Positions 23,803-36,908 of a stretch of DNA of 64,000 nucleotides are shown one piece after another. The notes under the pieces are model-generated. The model was not told where the DNA came from. It saw only the letters and a list, made by a program, of their open reading frames with translations, and made no database searches. Each line of letters starts with the position of its first letter. Position 1 is the first letter of the stretch. The translations under genes and the position numbers were made by a program. This DNA comes from Apostichopus japonicus. Its lineage: Eukaryota; Echinodermata; Holothuroidea; Aspidochirotida; Stichopodidae. The DNA lies in assembly GCF_037975245.1 (NCBI RefSeq), contig NC_092563.1:4411001-4475000 (forward strand), read 5' to 3'.

Positions 23803-26800
23803 TAAACTTTCCTTTGCAGTAAGTGATGTTGGAGTACGTAAACTAAAAGAGGAGATCTCCAAGGCAACCATTCCAGACCAATCAGGCAGTGCAGATGTTG
23901 TGATTGGCACTATCAGATATTCGTTAACCAAGTAAGATATACATATGAATAAACATTTGAAGAACCTTAGAAACAGTCAGACCATCTGACGCAAGCATGG
24001 TAAAAAAGAGGGCTGGGACATAGCAGGCTAGAGCCCCGATTAAATCACATGTTACCTTTTCTTCTCAGACGAGAATCTTGTTGGCGATTAATAAACGAGT
24101 AAAAATATGGGGGGGGGGGAATCGTTCATGAGAAGGGCACACCCCTCTAAATCCAACTTTTTTTCAGTTGCGTGCAAACGGAAAGTGGCATCTGTCACCT
24201 GCCTCCTGTCAATGAAGCACGTTCAGTGGGGGGAGGGGGGAGGGGGGAGGGGGGGGGGGGCGAAACGTTCAGTTTTTTTCAAAACTCGAAAGTATTGATT
24301 AACACGACATTGCGTTTAGACCTAATTATATAGACCTATAGTGTGTAGTATAAATATGCTTTAGAATGCAACATTTGAATTCTAAACTCTGAAATTCGAA
24401 TCCAAAAGAACGCGTTCTGAAAAGTCTGAGGGTTCCAATGCAAATTTACAAGTGCAGGGTTATAGTTTAGTTTAGAGACCCAAAGATCAGGAAGCCTTCA
24501 ATAGCTTACTTGAGACCCTATCCGTGTTAGCCTTCGTGGATGAACACCGTCTTATTTCAAGCCTTCCCTTATTGATAAGTGTTCAGAGGATAACGAGGCA
24601 GGGGTGTGAATTTACTCCCATTCCTGCTCTAGGGACCGCCATTTAACGTCCCCATCCGATGGACGAGAGTGTATACCCCGGTAGCTGACCACTTTCTCAA
24701 AGACTGAGGTAGGCAAAGGCACCCAATTCGAAATCACAAAGTTGTTTCGAAACCAAGTAAAGCACAGAAACAACCCCTTTCCCAAGTTAACAAACCAGAA
24801 ATACCAAGTCTACGGAAGACTAAACTTTCACCAACAGTGGGTTTTTTTTTAATAGGTCAAGAGAATCTGGCTCCTGGCGGAATTTTGATTCCGGAAACCT
24901 AACCGGATTGTGAGGCGGACACTCTAACCGCTGAACCACGCATTACTTTGCCTTATGTACCGCGAGCATGTATCGTGTCCCGCGTAAACGTAATCATATA
25001 AATTACACATTGAAGCCGTCTCCATAATTGTAATTCCCGCCAAAACTATGCGGCAATGTTCTCTTAAATTCTCACTAGGTACCATTAAAAACCTGCCGTT
25101 TAACACGTTGTTGAACTTCGACGACGAGTTGTCTAACCCCACCAGCGTTAAAAGTTTAAAGAATGTAGCGGGGGGGGGGGGGGGCAGGGGTCCTAAATCA
25201 AGCTCCTCCTACAGTATATGCAAGTCAAATAGGACTATAACACGAAGTGTTGCCTTCAATAATCCAACCCCTTCCCGAATCCCATCCTTCACGACCGACC
25301 CCTTCCCACCTCCCCCCACAACCTCTACATCTCCCATATGAATAAGTCCGAATATATTTTCTCTCCTGTATAGTATCCATGTGACCAGGTTTCATATACC
25401 GTCTGCGTCCATCTCTACCGTGACCGATGTTGGTCTCAAGGTCTCAACGAGCGGTCTCAGTACCTCTCTTCACGGAGACTGGCGCTACAAACTAGATAGC
25501 ATGTAAGTAACATGTTGTTGGTACGTATATGTCTGTATATGAGTTCTACTTTTCCAAGTTAATGCATGTAATGACCTCTTTTGGTGTTGTGCATATTTGT
25601 TACAATTATCCTTCCCATGCTCACATGTATATATGCGGCAAATCATGCTAACGTGTTTATCACGACTCGTATATAGGCCTTGCGTACAGCTATTTATCAT
25701 ACCTAATTAGCATAAACAGTGTTGCGGGTAATTTCATTGGATAGTAGCTTGAATGTTCAATAAGAGGAAACTATATGGTCAATAGCTTGGGTGACTCTTG
25801 GCCCCGGGATTTCAGGGATTTTTTTTTTTTTTGTCCCGATGACTTTAGGCACGTGAACCGGGGATTTGGTACTTCCAATCACACCATGCAATAAGTTTGC
25901 AGGAATGCAGTTTAAACAATAGGTTAGGCAAAGGTCATATATGCAGACACACACCCCCTGCAAATTCTGCCTAGTGGTGCGCTCAAAAGAGGGAAGGGGT
26001 ATATCCCACAGTCACAGTCCCGATGCAAGGGGACTGGGGTTAGAAGCGGATCAATCATTCAGTAGTTTGGTTTTCGTGCCCAGGTTCTTTCCTGGGCGAC
26101 TTTTTCTTAAAAAGTCCCCCAACCTCTGGAAAACCTTCAGTTGTGAGATTTTATTTGTTTTAAAGTTCAGTTGTTAAATGAGGGCGGGGTGCACACCGTT
26201 TTTAACCTGGCACATTTTGAAACCTATCATAAACCTAATTTTCGTTTAAATGTGCCTCAGATTGCAAAATTTCACTTTCTGACTCCACTCCACCCCCATA
26301 GGAGTCGCCTTCGACGCCCCAGGATCCCTCTAGTCCAGCCATAAATGTTCGTGTCCCTATCTAAATCATTCGAGGGAAATTTAGAAGTCCCCCACCCACC
26401 TCGTCCCCATAGCACGGGGTAAAATCTATATTGAAAGTTGTGGTAATTTATTATTTTATTACTTATAAAGTTTCCCGAAATACATGCAATGTGTTTTGGT
26501 ATGCAATTGTGCATGTGAAGTTATATATATTTATATTTCATTTAACAGTATTCCAATATCTGATTCTGGCAGCTTTGACGTTTGGATTTCTGATGTAACC
26601 CTCTATGTAACCATCGAAATAGGTAAGGACAAATAAAGGTCAAAATGTCCCTATTACATGAAAGCAGGGCCCTTTTCTCGTCCTCCATGCAGAGTAAACG
26701 CCAAAGTCTGATTTTGAGATATGAACAGTTTTCGCTGATAACAGAGTACCACGGACGTCCTATATTGTGTTGATGTAAATGGTTATGGGATGAAGTAGAA

Positions 26801-29800
26801 TACGTAGAATACGTCTCTAGAGAATACGTAGAATGCGTCTATATATAAATACGTAGAATACGTCTATAGAGAATACGTAGAATACGTCTATATAGAATAC
26901 GTAGAATACGTCTATAGAGAATACGTAGAATACGTCTATAGAGAATACGTAGAATACGTCTATAGAGAATACGTAGAATACGTCTATAGAGAATACGTAG
27001 AATACGTCTATATAGAATACGTAGAATACGTCTATAGAGAATACGTAGAATACGTCTATAGAGAATACGTAGAATACGTCTATAGAGAATACGTAGAATG
27101 CGGCTATAGAGAATACATTGAATACGTCTATAGAGAATACGTAGAATACGTCTATAGAGGATACGTAGAATACGTCTATGGAGAATACGTAGAATACGTC
27201 TATAGAGAATACGTAGAATACGTCTATAGAGAATACGTCTATAGAGAATACGTAGAATACGTCTATAGAGAATACGTCTATAGAGACTGAATAAGGAGGA
27301 ACAGGGAAGGGACTGGTAGGAGCGGGTGAGGCGGGGGAATATTCTGCAAGGTAATAAAGTCGTAGAATCACCCAACCGAACCTGTAAATATGATTATATT
27401 GTAGAGTACCGCCAGCTAAGTAAGAAACTGGAATATGTAAATATTTATAATAAAAAAAATACTGAAAACGACAAACGAAAAAGAAGCCTTAGAACTTAAG
27501 TGCTTACAGGATATTTTCGCCCCGTTAATTTATCTTTGACAGGAGTGGATGCTACCGGTCGTCCGACAGTTTACAGCTCATCTCATGATTGTGCCTTTGA
27601 TGCTGGAAGTGTGGACATAACTTTACATGGAGGTGCAAGGTTTGTTTAAAATGCGTCTTATACTATAACATTCCAAACAGTATCACTTAAACCAGACCTT
27701 TACCAATTTACAGCAGACAGACTCAGGAAATATAACATAACCTATATATGCAATCCATGCTGTCAAAGTTTCTCATTTATTAACTAGTTCAAATATTGAA
27801 TAGATATATGGTTTATGTTGTGAATGTTGTCACATTCATAACCTCACCAAAAAGAAAAGTAAAACACCTTTCCATTATAGCGCATGTTGCAATTTGATAA
27901 CACTGACATTCCGTTTTTGAGGAATGACTCTTTCAGCAAGAGAAGCTCTTCAATCAAAGTGACTGAACCGTGTAGCCTAGCATTAACAGACTATTATACA
28001 TAGATCAACGAAAAATCAATCACAAAACCAAGATTGTTAAAGCCCCATATAACTTCTGTTTATTGTATTACAAAATCAGACGTAAGTGTTCCCTTATTTT
28101 GTACAATATTAAATGAACCTGTTAGTTAGCGTGATTAAAAATTGATAAAACAATATGATTAACAGTAAAGATTAATTTAACTCTTGGTCGAGGAACAAGC
28201 GTCATTATCGATGTAGCTGCATGTGGTGAAATGAGCGTTTCAGAGATTTAACCCTGTTTTAATGTTGAATAAACAGAAGTCTTCATAATAGGTTTTCATA
28301 TAGAAATGTTATCTGTATACTTCTGTATTAACATATAATATGATGACACTATATGAAGCCTACCGTCCGTTTCTTACAGTCATCATTATAGGAAATGGCT
28401 TTAGACAGAATTTCGAAAAGTAAAGTATCGATTTAACATTAATTTCGTTATTTTTTAAAATTTTTATATTCAAGTTGGCTGTACAATTTGTTTGACTCCC
28501 AAATCGCTGACGCAATCCAAGACATCTTGAACGACCAGGTAAGTTATTTACGATATAGTATTAACAGTTTGTTGACTAGATCAGTAGCAATTCAAATGCG
28601 CAGACTTAACCAATCGGTACTGTTGTTTACTTGATTCATGTTATTGTTGTTGTTTTTAATAACCAGTTTGGAAGTTTTGTGTGAGGCTGAAACGAGAGAG
28701 GAGGTAGAAAATATCGCCAGCGAACCTTGGATCCGCGCCCGCGCCTGATGTGGCCATGGACCCGTAGATGTGGGTTGTATTCGTCCTCGTCTGAGTGCAA
28801 AATATCCCATCATTCACGATGGAGGTGGCGGCCCCCCCCCACCCCACACCCCATCGCCTTGTGCCCGCCACTGGTTGTAATTGAGTCTGACATTCTTTGG
28901 AAAAAAATGAGCGAGTTCTTACTTTAGTGTTCTAACGACGCATCAAACCCGTGTTACAGTGACATTGTCTGACGAAAATCCGTATTTTCCCTCGTTCAAC
29001 TTTGATATATATATTTCGAGACTGCTTTTATATTTAAAATTAGCAGACACAATGGAAGTGATAACAGACATCCATGCTCGCAAACCATATATACATCGGT
29101 AGTAATCAGAAACAACAAATACACTATTAACACAATTTATCAATTGAATTTATTCATCGTTAATATATATATACCATACCAAACGGCAACATGTCTGCTG
29201 TGTTGAATTCATCATGCACAGAGATCGTTAGATAATATTTTCTTCATCAGCAGATGAAACAAAAAATGATTATTACTTATGTTTCACAGGTTTGTAAAAC
29301 AGTGATTAACGAGGTCAATACGGACCTAGCCAAGGAAATAGCGAATATTCAGAGTAAGTTAAAATGCAGTTTCAACAAGGTGTAATTAACATGCCAACTA
29401 AATTACGTTAGTTAATGAGAGAACTCCTTTCGATATGTAATAAATAAATATAACAGTTTGTGAACACTTCTTTAAATGCGCAACTCCGGAAGAACATGTA
29501 AGAATTATTAAGCATCCTTTAGTCGAGTTACCACATAGGCCTATTTCAAACTAGTGAGGGCTATATGAGGCTTATATGCTTTGGATTTATAAAACTCTCT
29601 CCATAAACCTAAAACAATTAATTCATATTTGACATTTATCAGAAAGAGACAAGCTTTAGGTTCACTTTCTTTTTTGTTATCTTTGGCATATACTTTCCTA
29701 CAGTCGTTGCCTCTATAACTGATAAAGCCGAGATCGACTATTCTCTGGTGACGTCACCGATTTTTGACGTTACCTTGACGACATCACACAAGGTAAATAA

Positions 29801-30471
29801 TCTGATATCTGATTCTGATTTTTTTTTTGTATAAACATATTTAACTAGGCCTCATATATACGTGTCCTGTACTGAGGTTGTTGTTTCGGGCTTATTTACA
29901 ATAAATCGGTAGCTGTCAAAATACCAGGATATCATAATTGTGTAACTTATGGTTACCAAGATATTATTAATCTTTTTTTTTCAGTCAAATAATGTTTGAT
30001 AATAAGTATATGAACAGAAATGTAATCCCATCTCATGTATTTCATAAGAACCACTTTCAGATTTTTTTGTTGAAAGTGACGATTTGTTTCAATTTTCTCA
30101 TCAAGGGTGAAGTCTATCAGAAGGGAAAGCACACAGAGGCACCCTATGAGATACCCACAATTCCAAGCGATCCAGATCAATCCAAGATGGTGATCATGTG
30201 GATGACTGACTATGTTGCTAACAGTGCTGGATATGTCCTCCAGAATACGGGCTTCTTTCAGTATATTGTTACACAGGATAAAGTAAGTACACTAACACAC
30301 ACACCTGAACACTATGACTATGTTGCTAACAGTGCTGGATATGTCCTTCAGAATACAGGCTTCTTTCCCAGTATAATATTATACATATGTTAAACAAGAT
30401 GTAGTAAGTATTGTTCGCTGTTTCATTTTCAAAGAAATTCATGGCTTTATCTTTTACTTTCTGTTAATAAT

Positions 30472-30524
<53 letters not shown>

Positions 30525-30575
30525 TTAATAATCTATAATATATATATATATACATATATATATATATTTAATAAT

Positions 30576-30633
<58 letters not shown>

Positions 30634-33600
30634 TCAGACAGTTTTGTGTTCATGACAACAATAAAAAATAACTATAGCTTATTCAATTCTGGTATGGAAA
30701 AGACAATCTATAAATATATAGTAGTATACTAGTATACTTTGCAAACTGGCATCACATTACTGTCTGATCTATATATGTATATATATATACATATACATAT
30801 ATATCTAGATCAGACAGTAATGTGCTGCCAGTTTGCAAAGAATACTAGTGACTGCAGGTACATACATGTGATTCTGAGACATTTACTAGAGTTAAATATC
30901 AGACAGTTAAATGGGTTATTCTTTGGCTAAATATGACTTCTTTTCTTCTTTCTTTCTTTGTTTTTCTTTAGGTCAAAACCACGTTCTAATTATTTTGTTG
31001 TTGTAATTTTTCAGGGTTTTTCGTTGTGATATCTTATGGGGAAAAAAATACCTATACTTAAAAATGTCTTTTTCACATTGACATCTAAGAATACATTTTA
31101 AATGTATCAAGTTTCAAGAATAAATCAATAAAAGGGTATTTTTGTCCGGAATATCCTTTAAGATGCTCTGGGGTCGTAGGGAAATGTTTCGTCAAGTTTA
31201 AAGTTGCATCGGTGAGAGTTATAAGACTTGTCAGTATATTCGGGAGAAACAAGAATGATCCTCAATTTATGACATGTTTACTCACTTCCATTGTAGGTTC
31301 CACCAAGCAGTAAGATTAGCTTAAACACTTCAGAGTTTGCAGTCGAGTTTCTCATTCCCCAGGTAAGTAGATCCCTATTCTGGCCTGCTTTCTGCATGTT
31401 ACAATCGTTATAGCCTCCGATATATTTAGTTTCGGTACACTTTCAGTTTAAGTTGTCTAAAATCCAGAATAAAAATATGAAAATACATATTTATTAATAG
31501 GATATGACCCAGTTTTAACTGTGAGTTAAACTTTAGCAATCTTTTTTACTGGCCGTTTAAGTTGTTTACGGTATTAGACTGCAGTAAATCTACATTTTAA
31601 AGCTTCGGTTCTTAAATTAACAGAAATGTTTCAGTCGATTATATAATCATCATTAATGTCTCACATTGTTTTCAATAAATTGCGATAATTTACAATCGGG
31701 TAACAGAAATATAAAAGATGCAGGAGTGAATCACAGCAATCATTGAACAGCCGCTAATGGAAAAAAAATATTGTGAGAGGTTCTGATTCGAGTGATACTT
31801 TCTTTGAACGGACGGTTAACGTTAGATTACATGAACCAACATCAGACATCTTGTAATATGGAATCACAGTTTAACACTTATCGAGATATTTTGCGAGGGC
31901 CGGATTAATCACAGGGCCCGAATGGATCCTGACCAGGGCCTCCGATATTTTTCCACCCCCCCCCCCATTAAACAAAATTAGAACACAAGGCAAAAGGAGG
32001 GAGGCGAAGGGGATAACATTAACCTATTCGAAACAAATCACCGAATAAACTTTCAATAAATTAATTGTGTTACCTCTTCATACTATGCTTAGCTATATTT
32101 ACAGGATAGTAGCAAATTATATATCAATTAATAGCTATGACTGAGATCCTAACATTGCCTCCCACACACCCAGCAGTGCGCTTACACACTGAGTAAACAC
32201 TCCCCCCCCCCCCCCCTCACAGCAGAGCGCGTACATACTTAGTAAATTCTCGCTCGATCAATACACGTTTACAGTTAAATTTAACCCATTCGTTAAAAGT
32301 ATCTTAAAGGAGTGAAATGATAAAAGACACTTCCATACAAAATATAGAACAATATTAATTGCACTATAACCAACAAATTTTGGAATCAGTTTACACAGTT
32401 TCCTTCCTTACGTCATAGGTAATTAAATGCGTAGCAATCACGTGACATGTAGACTATGTAAATTATATTAATTCTAATTCCTTTTTTCTTTTTCTCTTGT
32501 TAGCTCTCCAAGTTATACCCTGATATGATGATGCAGCTGAACTTAAACACAACTCAACCGCCCTCAGTTAGCATTACTCCAGACAAAGTCGGAGCTGCAG
32601 TGACTGGTGACGTAGCCGCTTACGTCATTCAACCGAATAATACCCTCGCATATCTGTTCACTCTCGAAGCTGTGAGTCTACTAATACATATTGTGCGTGG
32701 TATCATGTACAATTATAGTAATCGTTCTTCATATTGTCAAGTTTTGTTGAGTGTAAGTGTTCTTTCAAGTTCATTTGTCCATGGAGTCAGCAATAAATAT
32801 ATATTACTATTATTCTATAGTGGGCATTCGGCAGACAGTTGGTTACGTTCGTGACGATTGTCTTTCTATCATCTTACATTTCAGACCCTGAAGTTAAGCG
32901 CTAAGCTCGGATTCAAGCAATCAAGTTTGATATGGAACTCATCCTATGTCAGGTATACCTTGGACGACAGATATGATTCCTACAACAACTTAACATCAAA
33001 GATGATTGGTTCTAAGTATAGTTTCTTGCGTTGAGTTTAAGCCAATCCTCGACACTGGATTAGACATACAAATCTCATAGTGATGCGGTTTATCAATTTG
33101 AGTAGTCAAGGCTCATTCCAAATATGAAAATCTGGCATTTGTTGACATTTTCTGAAATTGCTTTCGCAGGTGATTGGTATTATGTGTGAAAAGTGTCTGG
33201 GCGACGGAAATGTTTCAAATGACTTCAGAGTATTATAGAATTACTCAGTAACTATGACTCGTGAGGTGAGAAATGTAAAACGGATGCTTTTTGTTCGATC
33301 AGTCAGTGCATGCCTTATACTTTGAAAAATATTGGTTTGTTTTGGAAAACATGGAAATTTGACAACCGACACATAAACGCTGATGTCGGTCGGGGAGAAT
33401 GGTAACAGGGTTGGTGTTGAGGGTTTGGAAGTCGGTCCATATTTAGTATTAATTGACATCAAGGTTAAAAGACAAGAGTTATTTTGTTGGCAACTAATTT
33501 TCAGTTCAACCATGTTATCTCTTTCAGTGCTGATCTGCGGCTGCTTCGGACCGCCATTAAAGATTTCAAGGTAGAAAAACACTACATGATACAAATAGGG

Positions 33601-34173
33601 CCAACGCTATTTTCATTCATTTGAATATGAATTGGTACTAGTCTGAGCAGGTTTCTTTATCAATATAATCATGCTAACAGAAATACCTAGCATAGAGGAA
33701 CGTAATTATTTATTGTTCAACCAATAAGCCATTAAAATAAGCCTTATATTAAAGGCTTGTTACAAGACAGTGTATTTTCGTTTTGTACAAAATAAGTCTG
33801 GAAGGTTAGTATGTATAGCCAACTTACGTTGCAAGTACACCGCCCGTATTAGCTACCTTCGAATATTCCAAATTCAATAAGGACCACAAGCTATTCAAGT
33901 AAAGAAATATAGCGCCCTCGCTTTAACGCGACAGGAAAAACTGTATACTATAGAACTTCGTCGCAAAGACTATAAGAGATGATACCCCGTTCTGTGAGTC
34001 ATCACAAAGTAAACCATACTTTGCGAGTCTAACGAGAAATATTGTCGATCATAAAAACTAAATATAATATCCCTTAAGATATAGTTGAGAACAATGTACA
34101 GCTTTTGAATCTAGCATATACTGGGTGCCCGTTGATTATCGTTCACCGGTATACATAGCATATGATGTTAGAT

Positions 34174-34233
<60 letters not shown>

Positions 34234-35233
34234 TTCAGATATGCCACTGAGTAGTATTCTAGTAATGGCAGCTAAAGAGGGAAAACGTTATCTGTAAGAA
34301 ACAATGGGAGGATGTGGATAACAAATTTGCCTTCTTTTAAACTGTATTTTTTGAGTTGTGATTTATCCGACATCTGAAATCATTTTCTTCTTCTTTAGAT
34401 TGATAAGTTGAGAATGAAGTTCCAGTTTGCTTGTAAGATGTTCATCATACCAAAGATAAACGGTAAGAAATACTCTCAATTGCAAGGCATCCGGCATCTA
34501 GTCTGTATACATTACACATTATACGTAGTCTGTCCGGGAAGAACTTTAGTACATTAACAAAGCCCCGGAATCCCATCACGCTCAGCTCCAATCAGAGCCG
34601 TGACCGTCGTGGGCGTGTGTGTGTGTGTTGGAGGGGGAGGGGGGATTCTCAGGAAAGACAACAGCCAACATTCCCACCGCCCATTCGAACTTTGGCTTCG
34701 TGCCTGGCTCCAACACGCTTACATCATATAATTGTGACCACATAACAATAACGTCACCGATGACGACGAAGTTGGCTCATAACTACAAACTGGTTATACG
34801 GGTGACACGTAATGTAAAATCAGTTAGGAGGGAATGAACTACGAGAGTACCATTGCTAAGCTACAGTAGGTCGAGAGGCCATCGTGGTTGTTTGTATTAG
34901 TATGTATATATCTCATATTGCTTGTTGTTTATATCATACATGGTAAGTGCACCTGCAGTGCGTGGTCTTCTCAATAATAAACAATAATAATAACAAAATA
35001 AAAATAAAAAACGTTTCCTTCCAAAAAGCCCAAACTGTGAATGCCAGAGAGTATATTGTCTAAATAAAGCTTCCTCCACTTACCTCGGTAAAAGAATTTT
35101 TTTATTTAAAACTTCAAATATTGAATTATTTACAGAAATGGGAGCTACTGGCGTACCTGTGCCAAGTTTCGACAAATACAGCCTTCAAAATCCAGAGTTA
35201 ACGCAAGGCAAGGTATGTATCAAATGGAGAGTG

Positions 35234-35322
<89 letters not shown>

Positions 35323-35493
35323 TGTGTGCGGGTATGTATGTGTGTGTGTGTGTATTCTTCCCGTCTGTTTATGATTGCTGCTATATCTGTTTCTCATCCA
35401 CAGGGCTTTGTGAAGATCGGAACGGATATGGTGTACGATCCTCTTTGGGAGACCAGGGCGAAATCTCGCCGTCAGCAGCAAAAAGATGTGTAG
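20948..35493 (+). CDS. BPI: BPI/LBP family protein, copy 2 (495 aa, complete)
   Basis: Complete 16-exon gene: 20948-21053, 23820-23931, 25374-25502, 26549-26622, 27543-27639, 28475-28538, 29290-29353, 29704-29792, 30106-30282, 31297-31362, 32504-32671, 32885-32952, 33528-33570, 34399-34462, 35136-35212, 35404-35493. The exons total 1488 nt. The start ATG sits in ACCATGG and begins a signal peptide (MAMHHLFIVIILFLGSSLA) about 170 bp after a TATA-like box. The first lipid-binding barrel is roughly residues 20-245, with Cys157 (exon 5) and Cys196 (exon 7) spaced like the human BPI disulfide. The linker (EAPYEIPTIPSDPDQ) opens exon 9, and the second barrel runs to the end (GFVKIGTDMVYDPLW, then a basic tail SRRQQQKDV). 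The length is close to vertebrate BPI and LBP. The exon 6 acceptor is AAG rather than CAG or TAG, as in copy 3. Intron 1 contains a hAT insertion that copy 3 lacks. An antibacterial or lipopolysaccharide-sensing role is inferred from the family. Confidence 0.93.
21256..22801. mobile_element. hAT-like transposon, 1.5 kb, 8-bp TSD, in copy 2 intron 1
   Basis: Tips are CAGTGTTCGACTT and, at the other end, AATCGAACACTG. The flanking 8-bp TSD is GTTGTAAT (21248-21255 and 22802-22809). The matching site in copy 3 (about 40422-40430, ATTGTAAT) is empty, so this inserted after the segmental duplication or was lost from copy 3. The interior includes a palindrome-rich TATCGGTATCGGCCGATA block (about 21465-21485) from another repeat. 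No intact transposase is seen. Confidence 0.85.
23750..23799. repeat. (TA)n microsatellite before exon 2 of copy 2
   Basis: TA dinucleotide run ending about 20 bp upstream of the exon 2 acceptor. The copy 3 counterpart at the same place is short (about 41600-41610), with a much longer run at 41481-41556. Confidence 0.85.
24464..24946 (-). mobile_element. tRNA-derived SINE in copy 2 intron 2
   Basis: Read on the - strand it starts with a tRNA-like head (GCGTGGTTCAGCGGTTAGAG, then CCGCCTCACA, most like tRNA-Val), has a degenerate B-box region (GGAATCAAAATTCC), a ~350-bp body including AACGTCCCC and GATGGACGAGAG, and a short (CTAAA)n tail at the low-coordinate end. The matching insertion is in copy 3 and absent from copy 1. 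Confidence 0.75.
26798..27286. repeat. 24-bp minisatellite, about 20 units, copy 2 intron 4
   Basis: Tandem units made of GAATACGTA, GAATACGTC and TATAGA. As 24 is divisible by three, all frames stay open on one strand and give false repetitive proteins. Units vary at few positions (for example TATATA for TATAGA). Confidence 0.93.
30316..30377 (+). repeat. Decayed duplicate of exon 9 end, copy 2
   Basis: Immediately after the exon 9 donor and CA-rich spacer there is a second, partial copy of the exon 9 end (from GACTATGTTGCTAAC). It is broken by a small insertion before the donor and has no GT donor. It corresponds to one unit of the five-unit array in copy 1. Confidence 0.8.
30731..30846. 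repeat. 40-bp inverted repeat around an AT-rich spacer, copy 2 intron 9
   Basis: Arms 30731-30770 and 30807-30846 are reverse complements with two mismatches. The right arm begins AGATCAGACAGTAATGTGCT. The spacer is 36 nt of AT-rich sequence. Confidence 0.85.
34182..34232. repeat. (TA)n microsatellite, copy 2 intron 13
   Basis: Interrupted TA run, with the counterpart in copy 3 at about 53220-53264. Confidence 0.85.
35235..35319. repeat. (TA)n microsatellite, copy 2 intron 15
   Basis: About 42 TA units followed by a TG-rich stretch between exons 15 and 16. The counterpart in copy 3 is at 54306-54378. Confidence 0.92.
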
Positions 35494-35956
35494 GAATATA
35501 CGTTTGAAAAACGTTGTTTTTCTTTCTTTGTTGTTGCTGCTGCTACATTATCTACATACGTAGTGTGTAGACATACAGGGTTTGCGAAAGTAGGATACAC
35601 TGTAAATATCTCATTCATAGGCTTTGATTGAATGATAGTTGTTAGCATACATTTTACCATTGTTAGGTCTATACTACAGACAAAGTACCGTACAAGAATA
35701 ATGCCAAAAATGACAATATGGCCTAATCTCCCCAAACTGTGTACATTTATCATACTCTAACATTAACAGCATATAAAACCATGTAATACGCCAAAGGTGT
35801 ACTACGAATGTATATATACAGCAATCACGTCCAATGATAAGAGCGTAAAAATGTTTAAGGTCACAATATCAATGAAGTTTCCAGGTTGAAAAAGATGTTT
35901 CGCAAACTCCAAAACCGGAGGGCTCAAGTTATGTAAGTTTCAACTAGGTGGCTACC

Positions 35957-36028
35957 ATGGCAGCGTATCATAATACTTTCATTGGCAACGTCTTGGGAGC
36001 TCATTACAAACCAATGGGCTCCAGTTTT
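35957..36028 (+). pseudogene. Relic first exon of a BPI gene, downstream of copy 2
   Basis: The stretch ACCATGGCAGCGTATCATA, then CTTGGGAGCTC and GGGCTCCAGTTTTGT, aligns in order with BPI exon 1 (ATGGCAATGTATCATATTTT, CTTGGGAGCTCG, GGACTCCAGTTTTGT). The middle part encoding the mature N-terminus is deleted and the donor (GTCACT) is lost. The CAG before TTTT agrees with copy 1. No other exons follow within reach. Confidence 0.7.
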
Positions 36029-36499
36029 GTCACTATAAATCGATAAATATCGCGCTCAAACCTCTGAGCAGGTCGCCGTGTTATGATCCATATATTTAAG
36101 GTAATGCAGGCTATATGTAAATCAGGCTAATACGTCACTTCGCGTCTTTGGAGATTTTGTCTCTGAATAACATCATACCCGGCACACGTTCTTGGTGTTT
36201 CTGAAGATCACGCGGGACCCGGCCCTTTTCAAGTTATCCCTGCCGGAGACTATCAGGTTGGGGTTATAGACAGCCGGGCCTGGAGACAGGGGAGTCAGTG
36301 GGATATAGCCATGGTGGCCGGACTCGATTAGAGGGCCCTTAATAGCGCATGGGCTTGCCATACACGTCACAGCTGCTATAATGTTTGATTATTTTTTTTG
36401 TCTCTCGATATTGTTTAGTAAACAGGTAAGGTCAATATGAAATGATGTGCGTTTGACGAGATCCTGTTTCCGTTTTTACTTTAAGCAGCGCGTTATGTG

Positions 36500-36726
36500 T
36501 GACGTCATTGAGTTACATTAACGTTAACGACCAATCACTTTGCCCAATTTGTAGGCTACCGACCAATCAGCTTTAACGACGTATTTGTGTGAGGAGTTTT
36601 CACTTTCGACTTTTACCAAAACGACTGTTTTTCTACGTGTTTGTTTTTTGTTGCTTCCTCAAAATCGAGGCAGATATGACTGGAACTTCATCTGTTATGA
36701 CCTTTCACCTTTTATAGGTGACGTCA
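36500..36726. promoter_or_regulatory. CRE/CCAAT cluster in 3' flank of copy 2
   Basis: Two perfect cAMP-response-like palindromes TGACGTCA (36500-36507 and 36719-36726) bracket two GACCAATCA boxes (CCAAT at 36531 and 36563). The same four sites occur at 55593-55819. The arrangement resembles a TATA-less promoter, but no gene is visible downstream. Candidate only. Confidence 0.35.
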
Positions 36727-36908
36727 TACTTTTTTTGATACTTGGCAACGGGGCTGAAGATCAGTGTAGAATAAACAGCCTAATAAATAGCCTCGTGTTT
36801 TAATATGCAGTGAATTACCCAGCCCATCCGGGTGGATCGTTCGGGACCATTAGTAAAAGTAGTTTTGCATACGTTTTTTTCAAACACTGGCTAATTGTGT
36901 ATACATAG

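Noticed and set aside
24880-24946. Functional tRNA-Val gene on the - strand
   Set aside because: The T-arm B box is degenerate and the stems do not pair well. The sequence continues into a SINE body and tail and is repeated in copy 3.
36585-36803. 72-codon frame conserved at 55678-55896
   Set aside because: Both sit in a near-identical duplicated tract, so conservation says nothing; there is no domain or signal, and the sequence looks like ordinary flank.
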